The notes beneath the pieces were generated by a model, which was not told the DNA's origin, made no database searches, and worked only from the letters and a program-made list of their open reading frames with translations. Positions 50,772-59,386 of a DNA stretch of 64,000 bases are shown one piece after another. Origin of the DNA: Saccharomonospora glauca K62 (GTDB lineage Bacteria > Actinomycetota > Actinomycetes > Mycobacteriales > Pseudonocardiaceae). The stretch is taken from contig NZ_CM001484.1 in the NCBI RefSeq assembly GCF_000243395.2, positions 664,089 to 728,088 of the forward strand. The letters run 5' to 3'. A program made the position numbers and the translations under genes. Every line of letters begins with the position of its first letter. Position 1 is the stretch's first letter.

Positions 50772-51404
50772 CGCGCCGATGCCGCGCCACGCGAGCGTCG
50801 AGGTGAGCGCGACGGCCTCTTCCTGGGACATCGAGCTGTTGGCCAGCCAGAACCGAGCGCTGACCTGGCTCATGCCCACGAGCCCGACGGCGAGCAGGCG
50901 AGCCTTCTCCTCGTCGAGCCCCGCGTCGGCCGTGATCGTCTCCGTGATGGCGTCGACGCTGGCCGACGTGGCCCGGTCGACGGCCTCCTGCACGGCGGGC
51001 TCACCTCGAAGATCCGACTCGAACACCATGCGGAACGCGCCCACGTCACTGTTGACGAAGTCGAAGAAGGCGCCCACGGCGTTCTTGACGCGCTGCTTGT
51101 TGTCCGTTGTGGACGCGAGCGCCTGCTGCACGGCGTTCACCAGGTTGTCGACGTGGCTTTCCAGCAGTGCGATGTAGAGGTCCAGCTTGCCGGGGAAGTG
51201 CTGGTAGAGCACGGGCTTGCTGACTCCCGCGCGCTCGGCGATGTCGTCCATGGCCGCCGCGTGGTAGCCGTTGGCCGCGAACACCTCCTGGGCGGCCGCG
51301 AGCAACTGCGCGCGGCGCTCCGTTCGCGGGAGCCGTACCCCGCGTCCGAGCGGTGCCGAGCTCGTCTCGCTCGTAACCTGCCGCGCCTGCCCTGTCTCCG
51401 TCAT
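50745..51404 (-). CDS. TetR-family regulator (Rv3208-like)
   Basis: A 219-residue regulator: helix-turn-helix with MDDIAERAGVSKPVLYQHFP and a C-terminal ligand domain. The ATG at 51404 has GGAGG 6 bp upstream. In M. tuberculosis a TetR gene (Rv3208) lies between the DUF3107 gene and the DUF3152 gene, and this copy fits that place. Targets are unknown; the adjacent divergent hydrolase is a candidate. Confidence 0.87.
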   Translation of the reverse strand: MTETGQARQVTSETSSAPLGRGVRLPRTERRAQLLAAAQEVFAANGYHAAAMDDIAERAGVSKPVLYQHFPGKLDLYIALLESHVDNLVNAVQQALASTTDNKQRVKNAVGAFFDFVNSDVGAFRMVFESDLRGEPAVQEAVDRATSASVDAITETITADAGLDEEKARLLAVGLVGMSQVSARFWLANSSMSQEEAVALTSTLAWRGIGAGFPLSGRD

Positions 51405-51480
51405 CCCCGCCTCCAGTCGTGCTTCCCATCGCACACTACTCGTGGGTACGTACCGCACGCCAAGCGCCGTGGGCGTCAGG

Positions 51481-51486
51481 CATGCT
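51481..51486 (+). promoter_or_regulatory. Possible leaderless -10 of the hydrolase gene
   Basis: CATGCT lies 6 bp before the GTG start at 51493; it keeps A at position 2 and T at position 6 of the usual hexamer. Confidence 0.35.
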
Positions 51487-51492
51487 GTAAAG

Positions 51493-52518
51493 GTGCCCGA
51501 AACACGCACCAGTTCACCCGAGAGGTTGACCTCCGAGCGTCCTCGTCGCCGTCCCCCGCTCACCCACGTACCGCTGTCGAGGACCCCCCTGCCGGAACTC
51601 GACCTCACGGCCGGACCGTGGCCGGGAGCGTTCGAGCGCGTCGGGGAACTTACCTTGCACGTCCGCCGTACTCACGGCGACGCTCCGGCCGCCTCGGCCA
51701 CGGCCGTCTACGTGCACGGGCTCGGTGGTTCGTCGACGAACTGGACGGACCTCGGCAGGCTGCTCGCGCCCCACGCCGCCGGGCACGCGCTCGACCTGCC
51801 CGGCTTCGGAGCCTCCGAGCCCATGGACGGGTTCACGTTCAGCCTCTCCGCGCACGCCGAGGTGTTGGGCGACTACCTGGCCGAACACACCGACGCGCCC
51901 GTGCACCTGGTCGGCAACTCGATGGGCGGGGCGATCTCCATGCTCGTCGCCGCGCACCGTCCGGAACTCGTGCGCACGCTGACGTTGATCTCCCCGGCGG
52001 TGCCCGACTTGCGCCCGGACCCGCGCAGGCTCTCCGACCCCCGCCTGGCGCTCGCGTACCTGCCGGTGATCGGCAAACGGGCCCGGCGTGAACTCGCGGC
52101 GATGACGCCGAGGCAGCGGGCGGAACAGGTCATCCGCCTGTGTTTCGCCGATCCGTCCTCGTTCCCCGCGCACCGCTTCGACGAGGTGATCGAGGAGCAC
52201 AGCGCTCGCGTCTCGTACGAGTGGGCCGAGCGCGCGATGGCTCGCAGCACCATGGAGATCTTCCGGACCTGGTTCACCAGGGGAGCGGGATCGTTGTGGG
52301 CGGTGGCGCCCCGGATCAGCGCGCCCACCCTCGTGGTCTGGGGCACGGAGGACCGCGTCATCTCCGTGCGCAAGGCGCCTCGGACGGCGCGGCTCATTCC
52401 TCGTGCGCGACTGTTGGTGCTCCCCAGAACGGGGCATGTGGCCCAGATGGAGCGACCCACGACCGTGGCCAAGGCGGTGTTGGGTATGTGGGAGAGCGTC
52501 GAGGCCGGACACTGGTGA
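51493..52518 (+). CDS. Alpha/beta hydrolase
   Basis: A 341-residue hydrolase with a roughly 60-residue basic N-terminal extension, then YVHGLGGSSTNW, DLPGFGASEP, the elbow GNSMGGAI (Asn before Ser rather than His), an acid in VWGTEDRV and the histidine in PRTGHVAQMERP. It groups with meta-cleavage-product-like hydrolases. The GTG at 51493 is chosen because the frame before it runs through the divergent tetR gene. Substrate unknown. Confidence 0.82.
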   Translation: MPETRTSSPERLTSERPRRRPPLTHVPLSRTPLPELDLTAGPWPGAFERVGELTLHVRRTHGDAPAASATAVYVHGLGGSSTNWTDLGRLLAPHAAGHALDLPGFGASEPMDGFTFSLSAHAEVLGDYLAEHTDAPVHLVGNSMGGAISMLVAAHRPELVRTLTLISPAVPDLRPDPRRLSDPRLALAYLPVIGKRARRELAAMTPRQRAEQVIRLCFADPSSFPAHRFDEVIEEHSARVSYEWAERAMARSTMEIFRTWFTRGAGSLWAVAPRISAPTLVVWGTEDRVISVRKAPRTARLIPRARLLVLPRTGHVAQMERPTTVAKAVLGMWESVEAGHW

Positions 52519-52609
52519 GTGCCACCCCCTCCGAACGGGTGACGCATGATAGGCCGAACGTGTCGGGCCACGCGGAGAACCGCACGCTCAGGTGTGGCAC
52601 TCTGAAGCC

Positions 52610-53710
52610 GTGAAGCGGGTAACAGGAGGGGTACGGAAAAGCGACGGGGACATCGCGTCGGCTGGTCACGATCCTGCTGATGCCCGTGGTACGGCGGAGG
52701 CGGACCGCCCGGACGACGGGGACTTCGACGCGGAGTCCGAGGGCGGACGTCCCCCGTCCGAGCCGCTGCGGGCGTCGTGGCGGCCGGTCGGGAAGGTTGC
52801 CCCGGAACGTCCTCGACGCTCCGGACTCAAGAAGTTCACCGCCACCTACGGCTGGCGCGCGTACCTGATCCCGATCCTGCTCGTCGTCACCGCGCTGGTC
52901 GTGTTCGACACCACCAGGAACGCCGGCACCCCCGACGGTGGCGATGCGTCGGGGGCGGCCCCGAGCGGCGGTGGCGACGGCTCGTCGCCGAATCCGGTGG
53001 CCACCGAGGTGCCCGCGAAGCAGGTCGACCTCCACATCCCCACCGCCGAGCTGCCCGAGGGCGGGGACTACGACAAGGTCGGCAAGGGCCAGTGGCACGT
53101 CGTGCCGCTCGGCGAGAACGGCGGCAAGAAGGCGGGGGACTCCCCGAACCTGTACACCTACACCGTCGAGGTGGAGGACGGGTTGAATCCGGGCAGCTTC
53201 GCCGGCGACGACAGTTTCGCCTCCACCGTGGAGGCCACGTTGTCCGACAGCCGGAGCTGGCCGGGGACCGGGGAGGTGTCCTTCCAACGCGTCGACGACA
53301 GGCACCCCGACCCGGACTTCCGGGTCAGCCTGACGTCTCCCGAGACCACCAAGCAGCTGTGCGGCCAGGAGATCCCGTTCGAGTCGTCGTGCTACATCAG
53401 CTCGTACCAGCGAGTCGTCATCAACCTGGCCAGATGGGTGCGGGGGGCGAAGGCGTTCAGCGGCAACATGGGCGTCTACCAGCAGTACGTCATCAACCAC
53501 GAGGTCGGTCACGCGCTGGGCAACGGGCACGTCGGATGTCCGGAGGACGGTGCGCTCGCCCCCGTGATGATGCAGCAGACCTTCGGCGTCGCCAACGACT
53601 ACGTCGCCAAGCTCAACGACCTGCCCGGAGGCGACCAGGGAGCCGTGCCCGCCGACGGCAAGGTCTGCCTCCCCAACGCCTGGCCCGTGCCACAGCCGAA
53701 GGGCGAGTGA
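52610..53710 (+). CDS. DUF3152 membrane-anchored zinc metalloprotease-like protein
   Basis: A 366-residue protein with a 85-residue acidic cytoplasmic N-terminus, one transmembrane helix (WRAYLIPILLVVTALVVFD), a Gly/Ser/Pro linker and an extracytoplasmic domain with the metzincin-type motif HEVGHALGNGH (H297, E298, H301, H307). Cysteine pairs suggest disulphides. It matches M. tuberculosis Rv3207c by position. GTG 52610 is preferred to GTG 52592; no clear ribosome-binding site is seen, and CACTCT 6 bp upstream could be a leaderless -10. Its substrate is unknown. Confidence 0.85.
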   Translation: MKRVTGGVRKSDGDIASAGHDPADARGTAEADRPDDGDFDAESEGGRPPSEPLRASWRPVGKVAPERPRRSGLKKFTATYGWRAYLIPILLVVTALVVFDTTRNAGTPDGGDASGAAPSGGGDGSSPNPVATEVPAKQVDLHIPTAELPEGGDYDKVGKGQWHVVPLGENGGKKAGDSPNLYTYTVEVEDGLNPGSFAGDDSFASTVEATLSDSRSWPGTGEVSFQRVDDRHPDPDFRVSLTSPETTKQLCGQEIPFESSCYISSYQRVVINLARWVRGAKAFSGNMGVYQQYVINHEVGHALGNGHVGCPEDGALAPVMMQQTFGVANDYVAKLNDLPGGDQGAVPADGKVCLPNAWPVPQPKGE

Positions 53711-53742
53711 TCCAGCCGACTCTCGTCCACGATGTGGACGTG

Positions 53743-53768
53743 GGAAGACCCGGCCCTCTCGCGCCGTT
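53743..53768 (+). promoter_or_regulatory. SigR/SigH-like promoter of moeZ
   Basis: GGAAG at 53743-53747, exactly 18 bp, then GTT at 53766-53768 differs from the SigR consensus GGAAT-N18-GTT at one position; GGGAA also fits the SigH form. It lies 43 bp before moeZ. Thiol-stress sigma factors are known to drive moeB/moeZ-type genes in other actinomycetes, as I recall, which supports the reading. Confidence 0.6.
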
Positions 53769-53810
53769 ATAGATGGCGAAGGACCGCGACACGCGCGAGA
53801 TGGAGGACTG

Positions 53811-55013
53811 ATGTCTGGTACAGGGGGCGGTACGTCGGAAGCCAAGCTTCCGCCGCTCGTCGAGCCGGCCGCCGAACTCACCAAGGAAGAGGTCGCGCGC
53901 TACAGCCGTCACCTCATCATCCCCGACGTCGGCGTGGACGGGCAGAAGCGGCTGAAGAACGCCAAGGTCCTGGTCATCGGTGCCGGCGGGCTGGGAAGCC
54001 CCGCACTGCTGTACCTCGCCGCGGCCGGGGTGGGCACCCTGGGCGTGATCGACTTCGACGTGGTGGACGAGTCGAACCTCCAGCGTCAGGTCATCCACGG
54101 CGTGTCCGACGTCGGCAAGCCGAAGGCCATCTCGGCGAAGGAATCCGTCGCCGAGATCAACCCGTTCGTGAACTTCGTCGTGCACAACGAGCAGCTGACC
54201 ACCGACAACGCGGTGGAGCTGTTCAGTTCCTACGACCTGATCCTCGACGGCACGGACAACTTCGCCACGCGCTACCTCGTCAACGACGCCGCCGTGCTGG
54301 CGGGCAAGCCGTACGTGTGGGGTTCGATCTTCCGGTTCGAGGGCCAGGTGAGCGTGTTCTGGGAGGACGCGCCCAACGGCAAGGGGTTGAACTACCGCGA
54401 CCTCTACCCCGAGCCGCCGCCTCCCGGCATGGTTCCCTCGTGCGCCGAGGGTGGCGTGCTGGGTGTGCTGTGCGCGTCGATCGGCTCCATCATGGTCACG
54501 GAGGCGATCAAGCTCATCACCGGTATCGGTGAGCCGCTGCTCGGCAGGCTCGTCACCTACGACGCGCTGGAGATGCGCTACCGCGAGGTGAAAATCCGCA
54601 AGGACCCGGAGACGCCGAAGATCACCGAGCTGATCGACTACGAGGCGTTCTGCGGCGTGGTGTCCGACGACGCCCAGAAGGCGGCGTCCGGTCACACGAT
54701 CACCCCGGAGGAGCTGAAGGCGAAGTTCGACGCCGGTGAGGACTTCGAACTCATCGACGTCCGGGAGCCGCACGAGTACGAGATCGTCAACATCAAGGGC
54801 TCGAAGCTGATCCCGAAGGACCGCATCCTGTCCGGGGAGGCCTTGGCGGAGCTGCCCCAGGACAAGCCCATCGTGCTGCACTGCAAGTCGGGCGCTCGGT
54901 CGGCGGAGGCGCTGGCGGCCCTGCACAAGGCGGGCTTCCGCGACGCCACGCACCTCGGTGGCGGTGTGCTGGCGTGGGCTCGCCAGGTGGACCCCAGCCT
55001 GCCAACGTACTGA
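53811..55013 (+). CDS. moeZ: Adenylyltransferase/sulfurtransferase MoeZ
   Basis: A 400-residue fusion: an N-terminal E1-like ThiF/MoeB domain (nucleotide loop GAGGLGS at 57-63, FDVVDESNLQRQVIHG) adenylates the C-terminus of sulfur-carrier proteins, and a C-terminal rhodanese domain supplies sulfur through C358 in CKSGARS. In mycobacteria MoeZ makes the thiocarboxylate for MoaD2 and CysO, feeding molybdopterin and cysteine synthesis. The zinc-binding CxxC pairs of E. coli MoeB are absent (NYRDLYPE instead of CYRCL-type), as in other MoeZ proteins. GGAGGA precedes the ATG. Confidence 0.93.
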   Translation: MSGTGGGTSEAKLPPLVEPAAELTKEEVARYSRHLIIPDVGVDGQKRLKNAKVLVIGAGGLGSPALLYLAAAGVGTLGVIDFDVVDESNLQRQVIHGVSDVGKPKAISAKESVAEINPFVNFVVHNEQLTTDNAVELFSSYDLILDGTDNFATRYLVNDAAVLAGKPYVWGSIFRFEGQVSVFWEDAPNGKGLNYRDLYPEPPPPGMVPSCAEGGVLGVLCASIGSIMVTEAIKLITGIGEPLLGRLVTYDALEMRYREVKIRKDPETPKITELIDYEAFCGVVSDDAQKAASGHTITPEELKAKFDAGEDFELIDVREPHEYEIVNIKGSKLIPKDRILSGEALAELPQDKPIVLHCKSGARSAEALAALHKAGFRDATHLGGGVLAWARQVDPSLPTY

Positions 55014-55038
55014 GCCGCTCCGGCGACGTACGACAACT

Positions 55039-55155
55039 GCAAACACGCGTCCGCAGCGTGCGGACACGCGTACATGGTCTGCGGACACGCCGGTATGGGC
55101 ACCCCATACCGGCGTGTCCGCACTTTATGCACGGGTGTTCGCAGTTCTTCGGGGT
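55039..55155. repeat. 21-bp-period repeat locus C with long perfect hairpin
   Basis: Minus-oriented units start at 55039, 55060 and 55081, then plus-oriented units at 55114 and 55135; spacing inside each arm is exactly 21 bp. The arms point away from each other, the reverse of loci A and B. At their junction a perfect 20-bp stem (55080-55099 with 55103-55122) has a 3-base loop. It lies between moeZ and the TIGR02569 gene, both on the plus strand, and its right end merges with the promoter of the latter. Confidence 0.88.
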
Positions 55156-55160
55156 AACGT
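55155..55160 (+). promoter_or_regulatory. Leaderless -10 element of the TIGR02569 gene
   Basis: TAACGT lies 6 bp before the GTG start at 55167. The -35 zone falls in the last unit of repeat locus C (GTGTTCGCA at 55135), so the repeat is within the promoter. Confidence 0.55.
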
Positions 55161-55166
55161 CGCGGC

Positions 55167-55958
55167 GTGATTCAGGGACCCCCTCCGGAGCACACGCGCC
55201 GGGCCTTCGGGCTGGGTGGTGCCGACGTCGAACCGTTGGTCGGCGGCACGGGATGGCGCTGCGGTGACGTGGTACTCGAACCGGTGCACGATCGCGCCCA
55301 GGGAGTGTGGCTGTCCCGCACGATGGCGGCCCTGGACGTGCCCGAGCTGCGCGTGGCACGGCCGGTGGGCGCGACCGACGGACGCTGGGTGGTCGGCGGG
55401 TGGCGAGCCCGCCGCTACCTGTCGGGCTCGCCCGATCACCGGCCTCACGAGACCGTCCTCGCCGCGGTGAAGCTGCACCAGGCGACGGCCGCGTTCCCGC
55501 GTCCTCCCTTCCTCGGGGATCGGAACGACGTCTCCGCCGTCGCCGAGCGCCTGGCGTGGGGCGAGGAGCACCGGGAGTTGGACGAGGCCAAGGGTGGGCG
55601 GTTGTTCGAGATCCTCGCGCCGGCGCGGCGCCCGGTGCAGGCCCCCGACCAACTCGTGCACGCTGAACTGTTCGGCACCCTGCTCTTCGACGGTGACGAG
55701 CCTCCGGGGCTGGTGAACTTCGTGCCGCACTTCCGACCCGCGGAGTGGGGCACCGCGGTGGCTGCGGTGGACGCCGTGGCCTGGGGCGGCGGCGACGGCG
55801 CGCTACTGCGGTACTGGTCGCACCTGCCCGAATGGCCGCAGATGTTGTTGCGAGCCGTGTTGTTCCGCCTGGCCTGGCACGCGCTGCACCCTCGTTCCGG
55901 CGTCTCGACCCTCGACGGGCTGCGGCGCGCGGCCGGTGAGATCACCGAGCTGCTGTAG
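55167..55958 (+). CDS. TIGR02569 family protein (Rv3205c-like)
   Basis: A 263-residue actinobacterial protein of unknown function, recognised from PPEHTRRAFGLGG, GGTGWRCGDVVLEPVHD and LVHAELFGTLLFDG. The fold recalls aminoglycoside-phosphotransferase/kinase-like proteins, with HAELFGTLLF in the place of the catalytic loop and NFVPHFRP in the place of the metal-binding loop, both degenerate. GTG start, probably leaderless. Its place between moeZ and the ATL/adnA genes matches M. tuberculosis. Confidence 0.82.
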   Translation: MIQGPPPEHTRRAFGLGGADVEPLVGGTGWRCGDVVLEPVHDRAQGVWLSRTMAALDVPELRVARPVGATDGRWVVGGWRARRYLSGSPDHRPHETVLAAVKLHQATAAFPRPPFLGDRNDVSAVAERLAWGEEHRELDEAKGGRLFEILAPARRPVQAPDQLVHAELFGTLLFDGDEPPGLVNFVPHFRPAEWGTAVAAVDAVAWGGGDGALLRYWSHLPEWPQMLLRAVLFRLAWHALHPRSGVSTLDGLRRAAGEITELL

Positions 55959-55978
55959 CACGGTGTTCCGTGCCACGG

Positions 55979-57112
55979 TCAGGTCCAGCTCACTCGAAGC
56001 GACTCGGCTCCCCGTGCCTTTCCCAGCCGCTCCGCCTCCGCCTCGACGGCCGCCCTCACCCGCGCGGACAGCGGCAGCAGTTCCGTCAACGTCAACTCCA
56101 TCCGGGCTCCGGACCTCCTCGCCCGCCACACGCCGGCGATCTCGCCGTCGGCGAGGATCGTGCCGGGACTGCCGAGGATCTTCCAGACCTCCTTGCGGTG
56201 ACCGGGGTCCGGCACGAGCAGTGCGCGGTCCCGCGCCTGTACCAGCGGGTCCCTCGGCGGCAGCAGGCGAACGACGTCCGCCTCCGGTGGGTGCTCCAGC
56301 GCCGCGAGTGCGTCGTGGGGGATCACGCATCGCCTGCCGTCCACCGACACCTCCACGAGGTCGTCGGGCCACATCGCGTGTGTCAGCGTGGTTCTCGTGG
56401 TTCCGACAAATCCCGCCGCGTCGGTGGCGGTCGCCGGACCGTGCAACCGCAGGTAGGTCCTCACCACGTCGACCGCCGCCCGTGCGTCGGGGTGTTCCGG
56501 GACGCGCGGGCGGGGCCGCAGCGGTACCAGCGTCACGGGAGAGACTCCCGGTCGCAGCGCGAGGCCGGCCAGCGGCGTGGCGAGCCGCATGAGCTGGTCG
56601 AGGATGTGCGTGGCCCGGCAACGTCGGCACCACAGCGACAGCCCCTCGGGGATCACCTTCGTCACGGCCTCGCTCGCGGCGCCTTTCGTCATGGGGTGCG
56701 TGACCACCTTTCGCAGCGCGGCGGCGGCCGTACGGATCGCCTCGTCGGCGGGCATCCCGGCCGCCGCCATGTCGCGGCGTTGCCAGCTCAGCCGTGCGGC
56801 GGCGTCGGCCGCGTCCCACGGCATCAAGGCCGGCAAGAGCGCTCGGAAGTCGCCCGCGCGGTGGTAGTGCGGCGCGCCGCGATGCGACCACGTTGAGAGG
56901 AAGCGTTCGTCGTCGGCGAGAGGGCGTCGCGGTGCGGTGTCGAGTCTCGCGAGCACCGCGAGGTTCGCGGTGTCGCGCTGCGCGTCGTCCTGAACCCCGA
57001 GGTCGAACACCGCGAGCGCGGCGGGGTCGGTCCCACCGCGGTGCAGCCCGTGCGCCGCAACGCGGTACGCCATCGCCTGCCGCCGGTCGATCTCCAGCAC
57101 CATCGCCGTCAC
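55979..57112 (-). CDS. Winged-helix DNA-binding domain protein (HTH_42/AlkX-like)
   Basis: A 377-residue protein of the YcaQ/AlkX-like family whose members act as DNA glycosylases for crosslinks or as DNA-binding proteins. Supporting segments are EIDRRQAMAYRVAAHGLHR, a central DAADAAARLSWQRRDMAAAG and the C-terminal AGVWRARRSGARMELTL. The start is GTG 57112 or ATG 57103; AGGAG lies just before both. It overlaps the DUF3224 gene by 4 bp. I did not see the QxD catalytic motif clearly, so enzymatic activity is uncertain. Confidence 0.72.
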   Translation of the reverse strand: MTAMVLEIDRRQAMAYRVAAHGLHRGGTDPAALAVFDLGVQDDAQRDTANLAVLARLDTAPRRPLADDERFLSTWSHRGAPHYHRAGDFRALLPALMPWDAADAAARLSWQRRDMAAAGMPADEAIRTAAAALRKVVTHPMTKGAASEAVTKVIPEGLSLWCRRCRATHILDQLMRLATPLAGLALRPGVSPVTLVPLRPRPRVPEHPDARAAVDVVRTYLRLHGPATATDAAGFVGTTRTTLTHAMWPDDLVEVSVDGRRCVIPHDALAALEHPPEADVVRLLPPRDPLVQARDRALLVPDPGHRKEVWKILGSPGTILADGEIAGVWRARRSGARMELTLTELLPLSARVRAAVEAEAERLGKARGAESLRVSWT

Positions 57113-57543
57113 GCTCCTCCCCGCGGGTCCACGCTGTCCGTACCCCCTTCGGGCAGGTGGTAGTCGAACGTGTACGGCACCGTCTCGTTCGCCGACGCCG
57201 CCGTGCCACTGCCCTCAAGACCGGCCAGCTCACCCGTGGCGGAGCCCGGCACCACGGTGAACCGGTCCGAGATCCCGTTGGCGGTGTAGGCGACGTCGTG
57301 GCGAAGGACGAACGTTCCCGAACGACCCGCGACGCTGCCCTCGACGCGTTCGTAACCGGGCGCTCGCTGTCCGCCGTGCGCGGTGGCCTCGTCGTAGTAC
57401 AGGAGGTAGTCGACCGACGCGGTCCCTTCGATCACTCCCCGATAGGTGGAGGTGGCGTGTGCGTGGGCGTAGTGGGGGCCGGTGTCCGAACCCGCGACGA
57501 CGTGTTCGTCCCAACTGGTCACGGTGTAGGAGTTCGTGCTCAT
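57109..57543 (-). CDS. DUF3224 family protein
   Basis: A 144-residue protein with an allene-oxide-cyclase-like beta-barrel pattern: TSTYRGVIEGTASVDYLLYY, GTFVLRHDVAYTANG and ELAGLEGSGT are typical of DUF3224. Function unknown. It is the first gene of a two-gene unit with the winged-helix protein and is divergent from a WYL regulator. Confidence 0.82.
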   Translation of the reverse strand: MSTNSYTVTSWDEHVVAGSDTGPHYAHAHATSTYRGVIEGTASVDYLLYYDEATAHGGQRAPGYERVEGSVAGRSGTFVLRHDVAYTANGISDRFTVVPGSATGELAGLEGSGTAASANETVPYTFDYHLPEGGTDSVDPRGGA

Positions 57544-57564
57544 GACACCGACCCTGCCCGGTAT

Positions 57565-57585
57565 ACCTGTCGTCCTTTGTCAGGT
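57565..57585. promoter_or_regulatory. Candidate operator between DUF3224 and WYL genes
   Basis: ACCTGTC and GTCAGGT, 7 bp apart, are inverted with one mismatch pair. The site lies 12 bp before the WYL-regulator start and 21 bp from the divergent DUF3224 start, so it could serve an autoregulatory repressor that controls both. Confidence 0.45.
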
Positions 57586-57597
57586 TTTACGCGCAGA

Positions 57598-58575
57598 ATG
57601 AAGGTCGTGCGGGCGAGCAGGTTGCTGTCGGTGCTGCTGCTGTTGCAGAACCGAGGGCGGATGACGGCACGGGAGCTCGCCGACGAGCTCGAGGTCTCGG
57701 TGCGCACCGTCTATCGCGACGTCGAGGCGTTGTCGGCGGCAGGCGTGCCCGTCTACGCCGACCGGGGCCGCGCGGGGGCGTATCGGCTCCTGGGCGGCTA
57801 TCGCACCCGGCTCACCGGACTGTCGGAGGCGGAAGCGCGCGCTCTCGCGCTGGCGGGCCTGCCGGCGGCCGCCTCCGAACTCGGTCTCGGCACGGTGCTC
57901 GCCGCCGCGCAGCTCAAACTGCATGCCGCGCTGCCGGAGGAACTTCGCCACCGGGCGGGCGAACTCGCCCAACGTTTCCACGTGGACGTTCCCGGCTGGC
58001 ACCGGGAGATCGAACACGCCTCGGCCCTGGCGGCGGTCGCCGATGCCGTATGGCACGCCAAGCGAGTACGCGTGCGCTATCGGCGGTGGGACGGCAGCGC
58101 CGTCGAGCGTGATCTCGACCCGCTCGGTCTCGTGCTCAAGGCCGGGGCGTGGTATCTCGCCGCACGGTGTGACGGCTCCGTGCGCACCTATCGGGTTTCG
58201 CGGGTGGACGCTCTCGTCGAGCTCGGTGAGACGTTCGACCGGCCCGACGACTTCGACCTCGCCGACTACTGGCGAACATGGTCGGAGGGGTTCGAGCGGC
58301 GGCTGTACCCGGAGACGGCGAGGGTGCGACTGTCGCCGTTGGGGTGCGAACTCGTCCCTTTCCTCCTCGGGTCCGTGGGTGCCCGTGCCCTGCGGGAGAC
58401 CGCCACTTCGCCGGACCGGGACGGTTGGGTGACGGTGGAGCTGCCGGTGGAGACCGGCGCGCCCGCGCTCGCCCAGCTCCTGCAGTTCGGTGCGGAGTTG
58501 GAGGTGCTCGCGCCGCCGGAACTCCGGCGCAGGGTGTCCGACGTCGTCGTGAGAATGGGTTCCCACTATGGCTGA
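57598..58575 (+). CDS. WYL-domain transcriptional regulator
   Basis: A 325-residue regulator of the DeoR-like HTH plus WYL type. The N-terminal HTH is MTARELADELEVSVRTVYRD; the WYL region (about residues 140-220) includes RVRYRRWDGSAVERDLDPLG and the YLAARCDGSVRTYRVSRV strand, and a WCX extension ends the protein. WYL proteins sense nucleic acids or small ligands. It overlaps the HemD-like gene by 8 bp and diverges from the DUF3224/winged-helix pair. Confidence 0.88.
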   Translation: MKVVRASRLLSVLLLLQNRGRMTARELADELEVSVRTVYRDVEALSAAGVPVYADRGRAGAYRLLGGYRTRLTGLSEAEARALALAGLPAAASELGLGTVLAAAQLKLHAALPEELRHRAGELAQRFHVDVPGWHREIEHASALAAVADAVWHAKRVRVRYRRWDGSAVERDLDPLGLVLKAGAWYLAARCDGSVRTYRVSRVDALVELGETFDRPDDFDLADYWRTWSEGFERRLYPETARVRLSPLGCELVPFLLGSVGARALRETATSPDRDGWVTVELPVETGAPALAQLLQFGAELEVLAPPELRRRVSDVVVRMGSHYG

Positions 58576-59380
58576 AGGTGTGCTCACGGGGGTGACCGTC
58601 GGGATCACCGCGGAGCGCAGGGCGAGCGAGTTCATCGCCGCGCTGGAGCGGCACGGGGCCACGGTGGTACACGCCCCCACCATCCGTATCGTGCCGCTGC
58701 CCGAGGACGAACAACTGCGTGCCGCCACCAATGCGATCCTCCAGTCCGGTGTGGACGTCGTGGCGGTGACGACGGGCGCCGGGTTCCGGGGCTGGCTGGA
58801 GGCCGCCGACGGGTGGGGAGTCTCGGAGTCGCTGACGCGCGCGCTGGCGAGGGCGAAGGTGTTCACGAGGGGGCCGAAGGCCACCGGTGCGGTGCGTCAG
58901 CGGGGGCTGTGGGAGGTCTGGTCGGCGCCGGGGGAGACCAACGACGAGCTGTTCGACCGGCTCGGCTCCGAGGACCTGCGGGGCAGGCGGGTGGCGGTGC
59001 AGTTGCACGGCGCGCCGCTGCCCGAGCACGTCGCCGCGCTGCGCGCGCGGGCGGCGGAGGTGATCGAGGTGCAGCCGTACCGCTGGGAGTGGCCCGCCGA
59101 CCTCGCGCCCGTGAAGGACCTCGTCGCACGCATCGGCGCGGGAGAGGTGGACGCTCTGGCGTTCACGAGCGCTCCGGCCGCCACGAACCTCCTCGCGCTG
59201 GCGGACGAGGGCCCCCACCGGAAGGCCTTCGCGGACGCGCTCGCGAACCGGGTGCTCTGCGCGTGCGTGGGCCCGGTGACGGCCGCGCCGCTCGTCGAGC
59301 GTGGGATTCCGGTGGCGGTACCGGAACGTGCCCGGCTCGGCGCCTTGGTGAAACTGCTGGTGGCGCGACTCGGCCGGTAG
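58568..59380 (+). CDS. hemD: Uroporphyrinogen-III synthase-like protein
   Basis: A 270-residue HemD-fold protein with two Rossmann-like lobes: ITAERRASEFIAALERHGA, VDVVAVTTGAGFRGWLEA and DALAFTSAPAATNLLALA. It would close hydroxymethylbilane to uroporphyrinogen III. No other haem gene is nearby, and the gene is coupled to a WYL regulator, so it is probably a second, special-purpose HemD like Rv0260c (a HemD/DNA-binding fusion in M. tuberculosis) rather than the haem-pathway enzyme. Activity cannot be judged because HemD lacks a fixed catalytic motif. Confidence 0.75.
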   Translation: MAEGVLTGVTVGITAERRASEFIAALERHGATVVHAPTIRIVPLPEDEQLRAATNAILQSGVDVVAVTTGAGFRGWLEAADGWGVSESLTRALARAKVFTRGPKATGAVRQRGLWEVWSAPGETNDELFDRLGSEDLRGRRVAVQLHGAPLPEHVAALRARAAEVIEVQPYRWEWPADLAPVKDLVARIGAGEVDALAFTSAPAATNLLALADEGPHRKAFADALANRVLCACVGPVTAAPLVERGIPVAVPERARLGALVKLLVARLGR

Positions 59381-59386
59381 CCGGGC

